Positions 25,465 through 35,956 are shown, counted from the stretch's first letter. The stretch: 64,000 nt of DNA from Paenibacillus faecis (GCF_008084145.1 NZ_VSDO01000001.1:696840-760839); one strand, 5' to 3'. Translations and numbers: made by a program. The notes: generated from the sequence alone by a model not told the origin.

Positions 25465-26200
25465 CCTGTATTCAACTCCCGATTTGTGAATTATTATGAA
25501 GCAAACCTACCCTCTGTCACCCATTTGCTTCTGAATGGTCTTCATGCGGTTGATCTACACGGTAGCATAGCATGTGTGCGCTATGGCCAACCGTCAGATA
25601 CGTAGTCCTCATACTCACTCTCCTTGAATACTATTTTTAATGATTCCGAGATATAGACGAATCGGCAGATCAAAAATCATCGGTTTATCAAAAATTCGTT
25701 TTCGCATTGGTTGGCGAAGTCCAGGGTTAAGTCCGAACCCGTCACTTGGGACACCACACTGAATAATGATTTACTTGCATGTCAAGCTGCGAAAGACGCC
25801 TTCAATTGGAGTGTTTTCACAGACTGGGAAGTAATGGCTTCCCCGAGTCGGGCCGACGCATGGCTTGCTTTGCACAAAGCTCCTGGAGATGGGGGATTAC
25901 GATCTGCTCAACCGTCTCCGGTGAATAGAGTACCGGTCGAAGCAATGCGAGAATCGTTAAGCCTTCGATGACCATAACCATTCTAAACGTTTCGAGTTTA
26001 ATGTCTATCGACGAGTAAAGAAGTTCCGCGTTAGCCAGAAGATCGAGACGGCTTTAATCAGGTTGTGAAGTCCGTCCGTGAGCTCAATATTGAAAATCGT
26101 TAACCAGGGTCAAAAATTGATAATATTCCGGTGCCCCCCCTTCCTTTATAATGTGCGTGTATTCAAAGGATTCCATTAATAATAGAAGGAGGAGGATGGA
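25465..26200. other. Decayed intergenic region
   Basis: Apart from the TetR remnant at 25817-26112, no intact gene is seen here. A plus-strand 86-codon frame (25711-25971) starts TTG without a ribosome site and overlaps the remnant; I do not believe it. A TATAAT at 26147-26152 is a likely -10 for the lyase gene, without a clear -35. Confidence 0.5.
25817..26112 (-). pseudogene. Remnant of a TetR/AcrR-family regulator
   Basis: Two minus-strand frames join into a TetR C-terminal domain. One frame reads ELTDGLHNLIKAV. After a frameshift near 26050 the next continues DLLANAELLYSSIDIK, then FRMVMVIEGLTILALLRP, and ends at 25817. The DNA-binding N-terminus is missing and a stop precedes the fragment. 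No start codon serves it, so it is dead. Confidence 0.6.
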
Positions 26201-29200
26201 ATGAGCTATCGAAAGCTGAGGAGAAAGACCGCCTTATTGCTGGCAATCTCAATGTTTTTTTCAATCATCGTATTTCCGGGAGACAGATCGGAGGCCGCCC
26301 GGACAGTCGAAAAAAAAGGAGGGAATTTATTTGCAAACGGCAGTTTCGAAGATAAGGACGAAAGCGGGAATGCCGAGAATTGGACAACGATACGCTATAG
26401 CGGCAGCGTTAGGGTCAGCGTCTCCGATTCGGTCTATAAAGATGGATCGCACGCCTATCAACTGACCGGCATGAACGTGACGGACAGAGCCTCAATCAGG
26501 CAAATTGTCCAAATGGAAAATGAAACTGCCGGCAAAACGTTTAAGCTGCAATTTTGGGTAAAAAGCGATAACCTCCTTGACAACGGAAAGGCATACGTAC
26601 GATATCAGTTCCTGAACTCTGAAGGACAAAAGATCGGCGCCGTCAACTATTCGGACATGACGTACGGAGCGACGGACTGGACGTTCATGGAGAAAGCATT
26701 CAACATCCCCGACGGAACCGCAGCGATTAATTTCGAAGCCTTTTTGGATACGACGACAGGCACTGTCTGGTTTGACGATCTTCAGCTCTATGAAGCGTTT
26801 CCCGGCACCGCTCCGAGCGGCAATCTGCTGAAGAACGGCGGTTTCGAGAAGCATACGGTCTCGAACGATTGGGTGAACGGCGTCGGTCCGGCGGACACAA
26901 CGATTTGGAAAGCGAACGGAACGCCGGTGTTTGCTATCGATCGCGAGGTTGTACACAACGGGTCAGCGGCGGTGCGGATTGAAGGGACTCCGCCCAACGT
27001 GAGCCGGGGCGCCGTCGTACAGCAAATCGATACGATGAAAATCGGCACGCCTTACTTGATCAGCGGTTGGTACAAGACGAAGGATGTCTCCAATACGTTC
27101 CTCATTCGCTTACAATACAAACGCAATGCCGGAAATGGTTCGGTAAGCGTAAACATTCCGATCGTGAATGGCGTGAGCGGTACAAACGAGTGGACGTACT
27201 TCAGCAAGCCAGTCACGCTTCCGGCTAACACGGATCAGCCTGCCGCTCCGGTCGTAAAAATGGAGGCTTTCCTGGAGAATTCGACGGGAACGGTTTGGTT
27301 TGACGATTTTTCCATCGCGGAGCACGTCCCCTTGACGGACTTTTCGTTAAATCCTTCGATTCTGGAGATCGGTATCGGAGAAGAGACGCAGGCGGAGGCG
27401 GCGTTCAGCCCGGAAAACGCGACAAACCGGGAGCTCGTTTGGAGCTCCTCCAATACTGTCGTGGCTTCCGTCTATCGGGATGGCCGGGTTTACGGACATG
27501 CTCCCGGTTATTCGGTGATCTCCGCCATGTCGCCGGAGACGAAACAGATCCGAAGCGCGGTTGTTTCCGTCGGTATGGATCCCCCGGTTTCGTTGTCCGT
27601 ACAGCCTTACTCCGGAACGGTGACCGAAAACGGCGTATTGACGGGTACGCTGCCGGCAAGCGATGCCGCGAACGCGCCGATTGCATTCGCAAAAGCGACG
27701 GAGCCGAAGTATGGCAAGGCAACGGTTGAACCGGAAGGCACGTTCAAGTACTACCCGGACCGCAATTTCTCCGGAACGGACGAATTCGTCTTCAGGGCCC
27801 GGACGGCTGAGGAAGGGCCTGCGTTCGCCGTGGCCTCCATTCGCGTTGAGCCACTTAAGAAACCGCCCCTTCTTGATATGCTGTGGTATTGGACGGATAA
27901 AGACGAGCCGCTCTCCGGTATGCTCGGAAATGTCGCCGCTCCCGCCGGGGAAGCCGTGACATGGTCCGAATCCGGAGCGGAAACCCGCGGTGATTTGACC
28001 GTTCAGCCGGACGGCAGTTTCACATATACTCCCGCACCGGGTTTTGTCGGCTTCGATACCCTGGAAGTGACGGCAACGGCTTCCGGCGGGCTAACATCGA
28101 CGGGCAAGGCAAAAGTGTTCGTCGTGCCGGAACGAGCCGACTTCATCAAGCAAATGGCGGACAACGGATTTTCCGCTCAGCATCCGCGTCTGCTCGCCAC
28201 GGCGGAAGACTTTGAATATACCCGCAGCCTGATCGGACAGGACCGGTATGTTTCCGAATGGTTCGACAAACTGAAACGGGAAACCGATCCGCTCCTCGAA
28301 CAGGAGCCGTATATGTATCTTGAAAATGGCGGGAATAACGGGAATATCCGGGATTTGCTGCTTCGAGCGTCACTCATGTACCGCTTGACCGGAGAGGAAA
28401 AATATGCCCATAGGGCGATTGAGGAGCTCGAGTCCGCAGCGCAGTTCCCGGATTGGGGCGGACGCCACAACAACATGCTGTCGCTCACGTACGTAACGCT
28501 AGCATCGGCGATCGCCTACGACTGGCTGTACGAGGCGATGACGCCGGAGCAACGCAAAACGGTCGAGGATGCGATGACGACGCATGCGTTCAGCCACGCG
28601 CTGGCCTGGTACCGCGGCGAGTTCACCCATAACGGGGAGTATAACAATATCAACCTCGTCGACAACGGCAGCTTCGGAACGGCGGCGCTCGCCTTCCTGA
28701 ACGAAGGAGAAGAAATCAGCGCCCAGGCGACCGAGGTGCTGCAAGGAGCGTACCGCAAACTCCAACAGTCGCTCCGGTTCTTCACCGAAGACGGGTCGTG
28801 GCCCGAAGGAGTCCCGTACTGGCAATTCGGCACAGAGCCGCTCTTTCATATGATGGCGGCGATGGAGAAATCGCTCGGCACCGATTACGGGTTATCCGAG
28901 CTGGAGGGGATCGCGCAAACGGGCAATTATCCGCTTTATTTATACGGACCCGGCGGCATGTTCAACTTTCACGATGCGGGAAACCCGCTAGCTTATCCGC
29001 AATCACTGTGGATAGCCGCTCGTTACGGCAATCCCGGATTCGCCTGGTTTGTCGGCGATATGTACCGCCGCTACGGCGCTTATTCGCCGTATTACCTGTT
29101 GTATTATCGGCCAGGCATGCTGGACACGCAACCGTCGGAGCTTGACCGGACGTTTACCCAAATCGAGGCCATAACCGCGCGGAGCGGCTGGGACGATCCG

Positions 29201-30943
29201 AACGGTGCGTATGCGGCAATGCACGGTTTCAACGAAACACTGCACAGTCACATCGATCTGGATTCCGGCACGTTCGTGTTCGACGCGCTTGGCGAAAGAT
29301 GGGCGATCGATCTGGGGCTCGAAAACTACAACCTTCCGGGGTACTGGGATTACAGAGAAGGGCAACGCTGGACCTATTACCGCAAAGGCGCTCAAGGACA
29401 GAACGTCATGGTGATCAATCCTTCCAGCAATCCGGTCCTGATGCAAGATTACGATGCCCCGGCACTGCTTGCGGACAGTCAATCGAAACCGCGCGGCGCG
29501 TACGGCATCCTCGATCTGACGGAACGTTATCCGCTCGACGCCGTGTCTTACAAGCGCGGCATGATGCTGACCGGACCGCAGCGAGACCAGCTTATCCTGC
29601 AGGACGAGCTGGAGTTGAAATCGCCGTCCGAGTTGTACTGGTTCATGCATACGAACGCTTCAATTACGATCGGCGATGACGGGCAATCCGCGATATTGAC
29701 CCAACATGACAAGAAGCTGTACGTGAAGCTGCTGAAGGCTCCCGCCGAGGCGATGTTCCTGGCGATGAACGCCGAGCCCCTTCCCGGAACGCCCAATCCG
29801 CCGGGACAAACGATCAATCACGGCATTCGCAAACTGGCCGTGCATATGAAAAACGCGGAGCAAAGCCATTTGTCCATCTGGATGGTGCCTTTGCGGGAGG
29901 AAGATCCTCTTCCCCAATCGGCGCCGGCGTTTACACCGCTCAGCGATTGGTCGATTCCGGACGGCGAACTGCCGGATAAGCCGGAATTGCCGACGCTGAG
30001 TTCCATTAACGTGAACGGTGTTTCGCTCCCGGGTTTTACCCCGTCCAAAACATATTACGAATATGTTATCCCGTTTAACGAAACGGCGGTGCCGCAAGTA
30101 GAGGCGACATCCGAGTTCGAAATGACGATCAGCGATACGCCTACTCTTCCGGGAAAAAAACTGATTTATGTCACCGACCCCGCGAATCCGAAGAGCAAAA
30201 ACCGGTACACCGTATCCTTTGTTCGCGGTCCGATCGTCGGCAATCCGCCGGAAATCAACCGTTTGGCGGCCGCAAGCGTTACGGCCAGCGCATCACCGCA
30301 AGCGGACATGGGCTACACGCCGGACAAAACGTTGGACGGAGACCCGGACACCCGTTGGACATCCGAAGGCCATCAGTGGATTCAATACGATCTCGGTGAG
30401 CCGCGTGAGGTTGGGGCCGTATCGATCGCTTTTTTCAGCGGAGATACCCGGCAGGCGTTTTTTGACATCGCTACTTCATTGGACGGAGAAAACTGGAAGG
30501 TGGTGTTTCCCGATGGTGTTAGTTCGGGGTATACGGCAGAACCCGAGGTGTTCCATTTTACGGGCACGCCGGCCCGGTATGTGCGGATCAACGGATTCGG
30601 AAATTCGGCGAGCCGATGGAACAACTACACGGAAGTTGGCCTGTTCCGTCCGGTCCCTGTCTCCTTAAGCACTGATCTTCCTGTGGTTTGGAAGCCGGGA
30701 GAGCAGCATCCGGCGAAGGCGTGGCGCAACTTTGCCGACGGGCGGAAAGTGGCCGCGGCGGATGTTATTTTCGCCAGCAGCGATTCTACGGTCTTAGAAA
30801 TCAAGGCCGACGGGCGTATTCAAGGCAAAAAGCCGGGGACTGTCCAACTGACGGTAACGGACCGGGAATACGGTTTTACCCGCAAGTACACCTTGGAGGT
30901 CAAGACGCCAAATCATATTTCGGGGGCTATCCCGAAAAAGTAG
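26201..30943 (+). CDS. Large secreted multidomain heparinase II/III-type polysaccharide lyase
   Basis: The 1580-residue protein has a signal peptide (about 1-32, ending SEAA). Two carbohydrate-binding CBM4/9-like modules follow (about 40-195 and 205-375, each with GNL-F/L-x-NGSFE and TVWFDD). Then come a Big2-like Ig domain (about 380-455) and two cadherin-like/tandem Ig repeats (about 460-640). An alpha-toroid plus heparinase II/III-like beta-sandwich occupies about 650-1240, with LHSHIDLDSGTFVFDALGE holding the conserved His/Asp near residue 1008. A small beta-sandwich, an F5/8C discoidin domain (about 1350-1480) and a last Big2-like domain complete it. It probably cleaves an acidic polysaccharide outside the cell, yielding unsaturated uronic ends for the GH88 enzyme. 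No S-layer anchor is seen. Confidence 0.85.
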   Translation: MSYRKLRRKTALLLAISMFFSIIVFPGDRSEAARTVEKKGGNLFANGSFEDKDESGNAENWTTIRYSGSVRVSVSDSVYKDGSHAYQLTGMNVTDRASIRQIVQMENETAGKTFKLQFWVKSDNLLDNGKAYVRYQFLNSEGQKIGAVNYSDMTYGATDWTFMEKAFNIPDGTAAINFEAFLDTTTGTVWFDDLQLYEAFPGTAPSGNLLKNGGFEKHTVSNDWVNGVGPADTTIWKANGTPVFAIDREVVHNGSAAVRIEGTPPNVSRGAVVQQIDTMKIGTPYLISGWYKTKDVSNTFLIRLQYKRNAGNGSVSVNIPIVNGVSGTNEWTYFSKPVTLPANTDQPAAPVVKMEAFLENSTGTVWFDDFSIAEHVPLTDFSLNPSILEIGIGEETQAEAAFSPENATNRELVWSSSNTVVASVYRDGRVYGHAPGYSVISAMSPETKQIRSAVVSVGMDPPVSLSVQPYSGTVTENGVLTGTLPASDAANAPIAFAKATEPKYGKATVEPEGTFKYYPDRNFSGTDEFVFRARTAEEGPAFAVASIRVEPLKKPPLLDMLWYWTDKDEPLSGMLGNVAAPAGEAVTWSESGAETRGDLTVQPDGSFTYTPAPGFVGFDTLEVTATASGGLTSTGKAKVFVVPERADFIKQMADNGFSAQHPRLLATAEDFEYTRSLIGQDRYVSEWFDKLKRETDPLLEQEPYMYLENGGNNGNIRDLLLRASLMYRLTGEEKYAHRAIEELESAAQFPDWGGRHNNMLSLTYVTLASAIAYDWLYEAMTPEQRKTVEDAMTTHAFSHALAWYRGEFTHNGEYNNINLVDNGSFGTAALAFLNEGEEISAQATEVLQGAYRKLQQSLRFFTEDGSWPEGVPYWQFGTEPLFHMMAAMEKSLGTDYGLSELEGIAQTGNYPLYLYGPGGMFNFHDAGNPLAYPQSLWIAARYGNPGFAWFVGDMYRRYGAYSPYYLLYYRPGMLDTQPSELDRTFTQIEAITARSGWDDPNGAYAAMHGFNETLHSHIDLDSGTFVFDALGERWAIDLGLENYNLPGYWDYREGQRWTYYRKGAQGQNVMVINPSSNPVLMQDYDAPALLADSQSKPRGAYGILDLTERYPLDAVSYKRGMMLTGPQRDQLILQDELELKSPSELYWFMHTNASITIGDDGQSAILTQHDKKLYVKLLKAPAEAMFLAMNAEPLPGTPNPPGQTINHGIRKLAVHMKNAEQSHLSIWMVPLREEDPLPQSAPAFTPLSDWSIPDGELPDKPELPTLSSINVNGVSLPGFTPSKTYYEYVIPFNETAVPQVEATSEFEMTISDTPTLPGKKLIYVTDPANPKSKNRYTVSFVRGPIVGNPPEINRLAAASVTASASPQADMGYTPDKTLDGDPDTRWTSEGHQWIQYDLGEPREVGAVSIAFFSGDTRQAFFDIATSLDGENWKVVFPDGVSSGYTAEPEVFHFTGTPARYVRINGFGNSASRWNNYTEVGLFRPVPVSLSTDLPVVWKPGEQHPAKAWRNFADGRKVAAADVIFASSDSTVLEIKADGRIQGKKPGTVQLTVTDREYGFTRKYTLEVKTPNHISGAIPKK

Positions 30944-31006
30944 GTTGACTCATCCGGCGAACAATCCGAGGAACAGCAAGGTAGGATCGAAATCCAGGTG
31001 AAAAGC

Positions 31007-31057
31007 GAAAAAACGGCGGTGTTGGGGAGCTCCCAGCACCACCGTTTTTTTGGAGAT
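31007..31057. terminator. Bidirectional terminator between the lyase and the oxidoreductase
   Basis: AAAACGGCGGTG pairs with CACCACCGTTTT around TGGGGAGCTCCCA, with A and T runs on either side. It serves two convergent units. Confidence 0.8.
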
Positions 31058-31072
31058 AATGCCGCACGCAGA

Positions 31073-32401
31073 CTACTGCGCGGAATAGAAACGTTCCGGC
31101 TTCTGAACGTCCAAATCAACCGTCTTGCCGCTCTTCCTCGACTGCTCGGCGGCATAACCGATCACATAGCCGTAGATCGATTGGTCCAACGAGGTGGAAG
31201 AGATGGACGGGCGTTCGCCGCGGAGCGTTCGTACGAAATCCTGAACCAGCCGCAGATCGCCGCCGCCATGGCTGTCGTTCGCGACATCCACCGTGATTTT
31301 CTCTTCCGCATATTCGCGGCCGGCCCACGGGTCCGGATGCCGCAGGACAAAGTAACCGTCTTCCAGAACCCCCTGGATTTCGCCCTTTGTCCCGGTCACA
31401 TGCAGGGTGCGGCAAGGTCTGGAGGTCGCTCCTACCATGTTGAGGGAGGCCGTGGCTTGATTGTCGAATTCGATGATGACCGACTGATGATCGACCACGT
31501 CGTTATCGCAGCGCCACACGCAGCGGCCGTACGGATTATCTGCCCGCAATGAAGCCAGCTTTTCCTCCCGGCTCATCGTCGCGCCAAGATGGTTGTTTTC
31601 CCAGACATACATCCCCCAGCGATCCTGGTCGATATAGTGTTTACTGGCGGAATACGGGCAGTCCCGCTCGATCGGACAATCGGCCAGGCAACGCGTACCG
31701 GCTCCTTCCGGCGCCCGTTCGGGCCTGAACTGCATCAGGCTTCCGAAGCTGCCGACCTTGACGGGACGCACGCCGCCGGCCAGCCAGGCAATCAGGTCGA
31801 GATCGTGGCAGCATTTTTGCATCAGCATGGACGACTTGCACTTCTCTTCCGAATTCCATTTTCCGCGGATAAAAGAGACGGCCATATGGTGATAGCTGAC
31901 ATGCTCGGCGGCTTGGATGTTCACGATTTCTCCGATGCTTCCGGCCGCAATTCGTTCTTTCACCGCCTGATAAAACGGGGAGTACCGCAGCACATGGCAG
32001 ATCATGACGATGCGGCCGCTCCGGCGTGCGGCGTCTTGCAGCCGCAGCGTCTCTTCCTCGTTGACGCCGATCGGCTTCTCCAGCAGCACATCGTAGCCAT
32101 GCTGCAATAAAGGCAGCGTGGTCTCGAGATGGAGCTCATCCATAGTTCCGTTGATGGCCGCGTCCGCCAGCTTGGGCCGCTCGCACAACTCCGTGACGGA
32201 CGCCATCGCGTTTTCCCCGGGAATGCCAAACCGCTCCATCGTTAATCTTCTGCGCTCCGGATTCGGCTCGACGACGCCGACGATCCGCAATTCCCGGGGA
32301 TAGCGCTCGGCATAACCCGCATAAATCAGGCTCCGCTGTCCAGCTCCGACAATCACCGCCGTCACCGGTTCTCCTTTGTAATCCGAAATTCGTTTGTTCA
32401 C
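31073..32401 (-). CDS. Gfo/Idh/MocA-family oxidoreductase with a Cys-rich insert
   Basis: The 442-residue enzyme has a Rossmann N-terminus (VIVGAGQRSLIYAG), the EKPIG motif and a C-terminal alpha/beta sugar-binding domain. Residues about 236-260 hold RCLADCPIERDCPYSA, and RCVWRCDND lies further on, a Cys-rich insert found in one subgroup. Start is GTG 32401 after GGAGGGG. It is the last gene of the importer operon, 2 nt after the DUF4091 gene, so it probably oxidises a monosaccharide released from the imported sugar. The substrate is unknown. Confidence 0.85.
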   Translation of the reverse strand: MNKRISDYKGEPVTAVIVGAGQRSLIYAGYAERYPRELRIVGVVEPNPERRRLTMERFGIPGENAMASVTELCERPKLADAAINGTMDELHLETTLPLLQHGYDVLLEKPIGVNEEETLRLQDAARRSGRIVMICHVLRYSPFYQAVKERIAAGSIGEIVNIQAAEHVSYHHMAVSFIRGKWNSEEKCKSSMLMQKCCHDLDLIAWLAGGVRPVKVGSFGSLMQFRPERAPEGAGTRCLADCPIERDCPYSASKHYIDQDRWGMYVWENNHLGATMSREEKLASLRADNPYGRCVWRCDNDVVDHQSVIIEFDNQATASLNMVGATSRPCRTLHVTGTKGEIQGVLEDGYFVLRHPDPWAGREYAEEKITVDVANDSHGGGDLRLVQDFVRTLRGERPSISSTSLDQSIYGYVIGYAAEQSRKSGKTVDLDVQKPERFYSAQ

Positions 32402-32403
32402 GA

Positions 32404-34152
32404 TTATTCCCCTCCTTCTTCGGCCGCCTGAAGCAAGGCGAACAGCCGGTCATACTCCGTCGGATCGAGACTGTACAAGGCCTCCGCCGGTTCGTTTAAC
32501 GAGCGCGTTCCCAGTTCCTCGTCCGTAAAGCGGAAAACGCCGTCCAGCAGCCGATCCACCGCTTCCCCCAGGCCTTCCGCCCGCATTTGGCGCATCAATT
32601 CGTAATCGCGGATGCCCCGCTGCAGCCATTTATAGCGCAGGGAAAGCATCGGCCCGCCATCCTTTCCGGGGTAAACGAAATTGGTATCTCCCGCAGGCCA
32701 GAACTGCGGACGGTACTGAATGCTCTCCAGCGGACGATCCGGCCATACTGTATAGTTCCAGCGCAGGAATCCGTCCAGCTCCAGCCTCGCCGCCAGCCAG
32801 GGAATAATCCGGCTTTCGAGGGCGGGGGAACCGATCAAGGTGTTCGGCCGGCGGGGATTATTGCATACGTAATAGAGCAGTTTGCCGCCAATGTCCGGCT
32901 TCCGCCGGCGAAGCTCGTTGAACTCCTCAAACGCGCAGGTGAGCTTGGGAACGTAATCGCGGATCCCGTCCAGCTTCGCGGAAATGAACTCGGAATGGTT
33001 GATCGCCACCTTGAGCTTGAAGGACGGGGCAGCTTGTCGCAACGCCTGCAGCCGCTCGTTGAACAACGCCAAATCCGCCGGTTCGTCGGCCATGACGCGT
33101 ACCCGTTCGCACACCCTCAAAGACCTGAGATGCTCCTCCAGCGCTCGAATATAATGTTCCAGCTCGCCGCGTTTGCGCATAAACCGGAACGTGCCCGTCC
33201 GTTCATCGAAATAACGGAGACGGATACCGTCGGGATAATCCGAAACGGGAGAACCGTAAACGCCATCCTGCGTCTCCCACACGTTCAACAACCCGAATAA
33301 TTCGATTTCTTCCTTGATGCCGTATCGTTCCGCGAGTTCGATATAGCGGTCCATGGCGCGGTAATCGTAGGAAAAAGTCCCGTCCGCCCGCCGGATGACG
33401 CTCACGATATTGTATTCGAACAGATCGGACGGATCGTCGTCCATATGCGATCCCTGGCCGGACCAGGGAATTTCCGAGACGACGAGCGAAGCCGCCTTCT
33501 GTCCCAGGTTCCCCAGGCTTTCCAGATAGCGTTCGATGATGGCGAAATGCGCGTCGGACCACAGCCGAACGTCGTATTTTCTGGCGATGTTGGCGTTGTG
33601 CTGCCATAAATCGAGATAGAACCGGTACTGCTCCGGGGCGGGCAGCCGGCGCTGCAGAACCGTCAGCCCAAACGACAGTTCGCCGACCGGCACTTCATCC
33701 TCGAACATCGTGTGCCGGAACAACCGGATGACGCCGGAGTATCGTCCCGGCTGCGCCTGCGCGCCGACGTGGATTTCGACAAAAACCTGCTGCAGGTTCC
33801 GCGCAGCTACATGGATGGAAGATTGATCGAGCAGCACATCCGACTTCCTCCCGCCGTCGTCATCCCTGACTAGTCCAATAAGCCTGACCTCCGGCTGCAG
33901 CGCCTTCGCCGCCTCGTCCAGCTCCACTTGAATCCGGACAACCGGCAGCGGACCTCCCTTCCAGAACAGTGTTTCCGTACCGACCGTGAGCAGGAAATCC
34001 TCTTCCGCTCCGGCGACGACTTGCAGCGAAGCGGAGTCTCCGCGGCAGCAGACCAGTTCCATCCGCTTCACACTCGTCTCCCGCGCCGTCTGATCCCACG
34101 GGTTAACCCCCCGGATATATTTGTAATACATCGATTGCAGACCGAATAACAT
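32404..34152 (-). CDS. DUF4091 / GH123-like protein
   Basis: The 582-residue protein lacks a signal peptide, so it is probably cytoplasmic. An N-terminal beta-sandwich is followed by a TIM-barrel-like region with conserved acidic residues (VRVMADEPADL, AINHSEF) and FLRWNYTVWPDRPLE, features of DUF4091 proteins related to GH123 glycosidases. It lies in the importer operon and may cut the imported oligosaccharide. The activity is not established. Confidence 0.7.
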   Translation of the reverse strand: MLFGLQSMYYKYIRGVNPWDQTARETSVKRMELVCCRGDSASLQVVAGAEEDFLLTVGTETLFWKGGPLPVVRIQVELDEAAKALQPEVRLIGLVRDDDGGRKSDVLLDQSSIHVAARNLQQVFVEIHVGAQAQPGRYSGVIRLFRHTMFEDEVPVGELSFGLTVLQRRLPAPEQYRFYLDLWQHNANIARKYDVRLWSDAHFAIIERYLESLGNLGQKAASLVVSEIPWSGQGSHMDDDPSDLFEYNIVSVIRRADGTFSYDYRAMDRYIELAERYGIKEEIELFGLLNVWETQDGVYGSPVSDYPDGIRLRYFDERTGTFRFMRKRGELEHYIRALEEHLRSLRVCERVRVMADEPADLALFNERLQALRQAAPSFKLKVAINHSEFISAKLDGIRDYVPKLTCAFEEFNELRRRKPDIGGKLLYYVCNNPRRPNTLIGSPALESRIIPWLAARLELDGFLRWNYTVWPDRPLESIQYRPQFWPAGDTNFVYPGKDGGPMLSLRYKWLQRGIRDYELMRQMRAEGLGEAVDRLLDGVFRFTDEELGTRSLNEPAEALYSLDPTEYDRLFALLQAAEEGGE

Positions 34153-34165
34153 GAGCCTATCTCCT

Positions 34166-35038
34166 CTATTCCTTAATTGCGCCGATCATGACGCCTTTGA
34201 CAAAATATTTCTGCAGGAACGGATACACCGCCAAAATGGGCAGCGTCGCCACCATGATGGTCGCATATTTGATGCTTTCCCCGATCGCCTGCTGGTCGGC
34301 GGCCGATGAGCCGAGCTGCATACTGTCCGTGCTGTTCTGGACCAGGATTTCGCGCAAAATCAACTGCAGCGGGAACAACTCACGTTCCCGGATGAACAGC
34401 ATCGCATTAAACCAGGAGTTCCAATGCCCCACCCCGTAGTACAGAATCATGACGGCGATGACCGGCATGGACAAGGGAACGACAATCCGGAATAAGATGC
34501 CGAATTCGCCCGCGCCGTCGATGCGGCCTGATTCGATCAGGCTTTCCGGAACGGCCTCAAACGATGTCCGCATAATAATCAAATTCCAGGTGTTGATGGC
34601 CGTCGGCAAGATCAAGGCCAGCAAACTGTCGCCCAAATGCAGCCAGTTATTGATCAATAAGTAATTCGGGATGATTCCGCCGGTAAAATACATCGTAAAG
34701 ACAATGCCCAGCATAATCGGCTTCCTCAGCATGATTTTCCGGGACAATCCGTAGGCTCCCAGCGTGGTCAGCAACAAATTGAGGCCGGTGCCGAAGATCA
34801 AAATGATCAGGGTGTTCAGATAGCCACTCCAAATATTGGGGTTGTCGAGCACTCTGATATAGGCGTCGAAGTTGAAATTCAGCGGCGCCAGCAGCAATCC
34901 GGGATGCGCCAACAGCGCGTTGGAATCGCTTAAGGAGGCCAGCAGCACGTAATAGAACGGGTACAGCGTCACGACGATGACAGCCAGCATGACAACGCCG
35001 TTCACGAGGTTAAAAGCTTTGTCTGAAAATGGTGCCAT
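34166..35038 (-). CDS. CUT1 sugar ABC permease (LplC/YtcP type)
   Basis: The 290-residue permease has six hydrophobic segments and the EAA loop ESLIESGRIDGAGEFGILFRI. The C-terminal VKGVMIGAIKE ending is typical of LplC/YtcP proteins. It works with the permease and lipoprotein encoded upstream. No ATPase is in this operon, so a shared MsmX-type ATPase is expected. Confidence 0.9.
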   Translation of the reverse strand: MAPFSDKAFNLVNGVVMLAVIVVTLYPFYYVLLASLSDSNALLAHPGLLLAPLNFNFDAYIRVLDNPNIWSGYLNTLIILIFGTGLNLLLTTLGAYGLSRKIMLRKPIMLGIVFTMYFTGGIIPNYLLINNWLHLGDSLLALILPTAINTWNLIIMRTSFEAVPESLIESGRIDGAGEFGILFRIVVPLSMPVIAVMILYYGVGHWNSWFNAMLFIRERELFPLQLILREILVQNSTDSMQLGSSAADQQAIGESIKYATIMVATLPILAVYPFLQKYFVKGVMIGAIKE

Positions 35039-35053
35039 TGTTGTTCTCCTTTC

Positions 35054-35956
35054 TTACCATAATCGGTTGTCGGACAAGCGGCGAGAGAACGTGTTGGCGC
35101 CGATCAGCAGGATAAAGTTAATGACGGCCTGGAATAAACCGACAGCCGTTGTAAAGCTGTATTCGGCGCCTTCCGCCAACCCCTTGCGGTAAACGAAGGA
35201 AGAAATGACGTCCGCCGTCTCATACGTGTTCGGATTATACAGCAGAATGATTTTCTCGAAGCCGACTTCCATCATCCCACCGATCCGCAAAATCAGGAGA
35301 ATCGTGATGACCGGCACCAGACTCGGCAGCGTGATGCTCCAGATCTGTCGGAACCTTCCGGCCCCGTCCACCTTCGCCGCTTCGTAAATTTCCGGATTGA
35401 TGCCGCTTAACGCGGCCAAATAGATGATGGAAGACCAACCCATCTCCTGCCAAATTTGCGAAATGACATAAATCGTGCGGAAGTTGGCCGGATCGCCCAG
35501 CAGCGCGGAGCGCTCTCCCCCGAAAAAAGCGATCAGGCTGTTGATTACGCCATCCCGGCTCGTAAAACTGATAATTAATCCGCAAATGACGACAAGCGAA
35601 ATAAAATGCGGCAGATAGGAGACCGTCTGTACGACGCTTTTGAATAGCCGATTGCGAATCTCGTTCAGCAGGATCGCAAACAGAATAGGTACGGGAAATC
35701 CGAACACCAGATTGTACAGGCTGATCAGCAGCGTGTTCTTCAAGACGCGGAAGAAATAGACGCTGTCGAAGAAGGCGATGAAATGCTTCAATCCGGCCCA
35801 GTCGCTGCCGCCAATGCCTTTCGCGACCCTGAAGTCCTGGAACGCAATGATGGAGCCGTACATCGGCACGTATTTGAAAATGATATAATAAAGCACCATC
35901 GGCAAGATCATGAAATAAATCGCCTTGTGTTTGGCAATGTCTCGAAGCAGTCTCAT
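35054..35956 (-). CDS. CUT1 sugar ABC permease (LplB type)
   Basis: The 300-residue permease has six membrane segments, an FKYVPMYGSIIAFQDF segment characteristic of LplB, and the EAA loop EIYEAAKVDGAGRFRQI. It forms the membrane pore with the downstream permease, 15 nt away. Confidence 0.9.
   Translation of the reverse strand: MRLLRDIAKHKAIYFMILPMVLYYIIFKYVPMYGSIIAFQDFRVAKGIGGSDWAGLKHFIAFFDSVYFFRVLKNTLLISLYNLVFGFPVPILFAILLNEIRNRLFKSVVQTVSYLPHFISLVVICGLIISFTSRDGVINSLIAFFGGERSALLGDPANFRTIYVISQIWQEMGWSSIIYLAALSGINPEIYEAAKVDGAGRFRQIWSITLPSLVPVITILLILRIGGMMEVGFEKIILLYNPNTYETADVISSFVYRKGLAEGAEYSFTTAVGLFQAVINFILLIGANTFSRRLSDNRLW

Noticed and set aside
25711..25971. 86-codon plus-strand frame starting TTG
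   Set aside because: It has no ribosome site and overlaps the TetR remnant read on the other strand.
29003..29650. 215-codon antisense frame in the lyase gene
   Set aside because: It is a shadow of a high-GC coding frame, without a start site or family resemblance.
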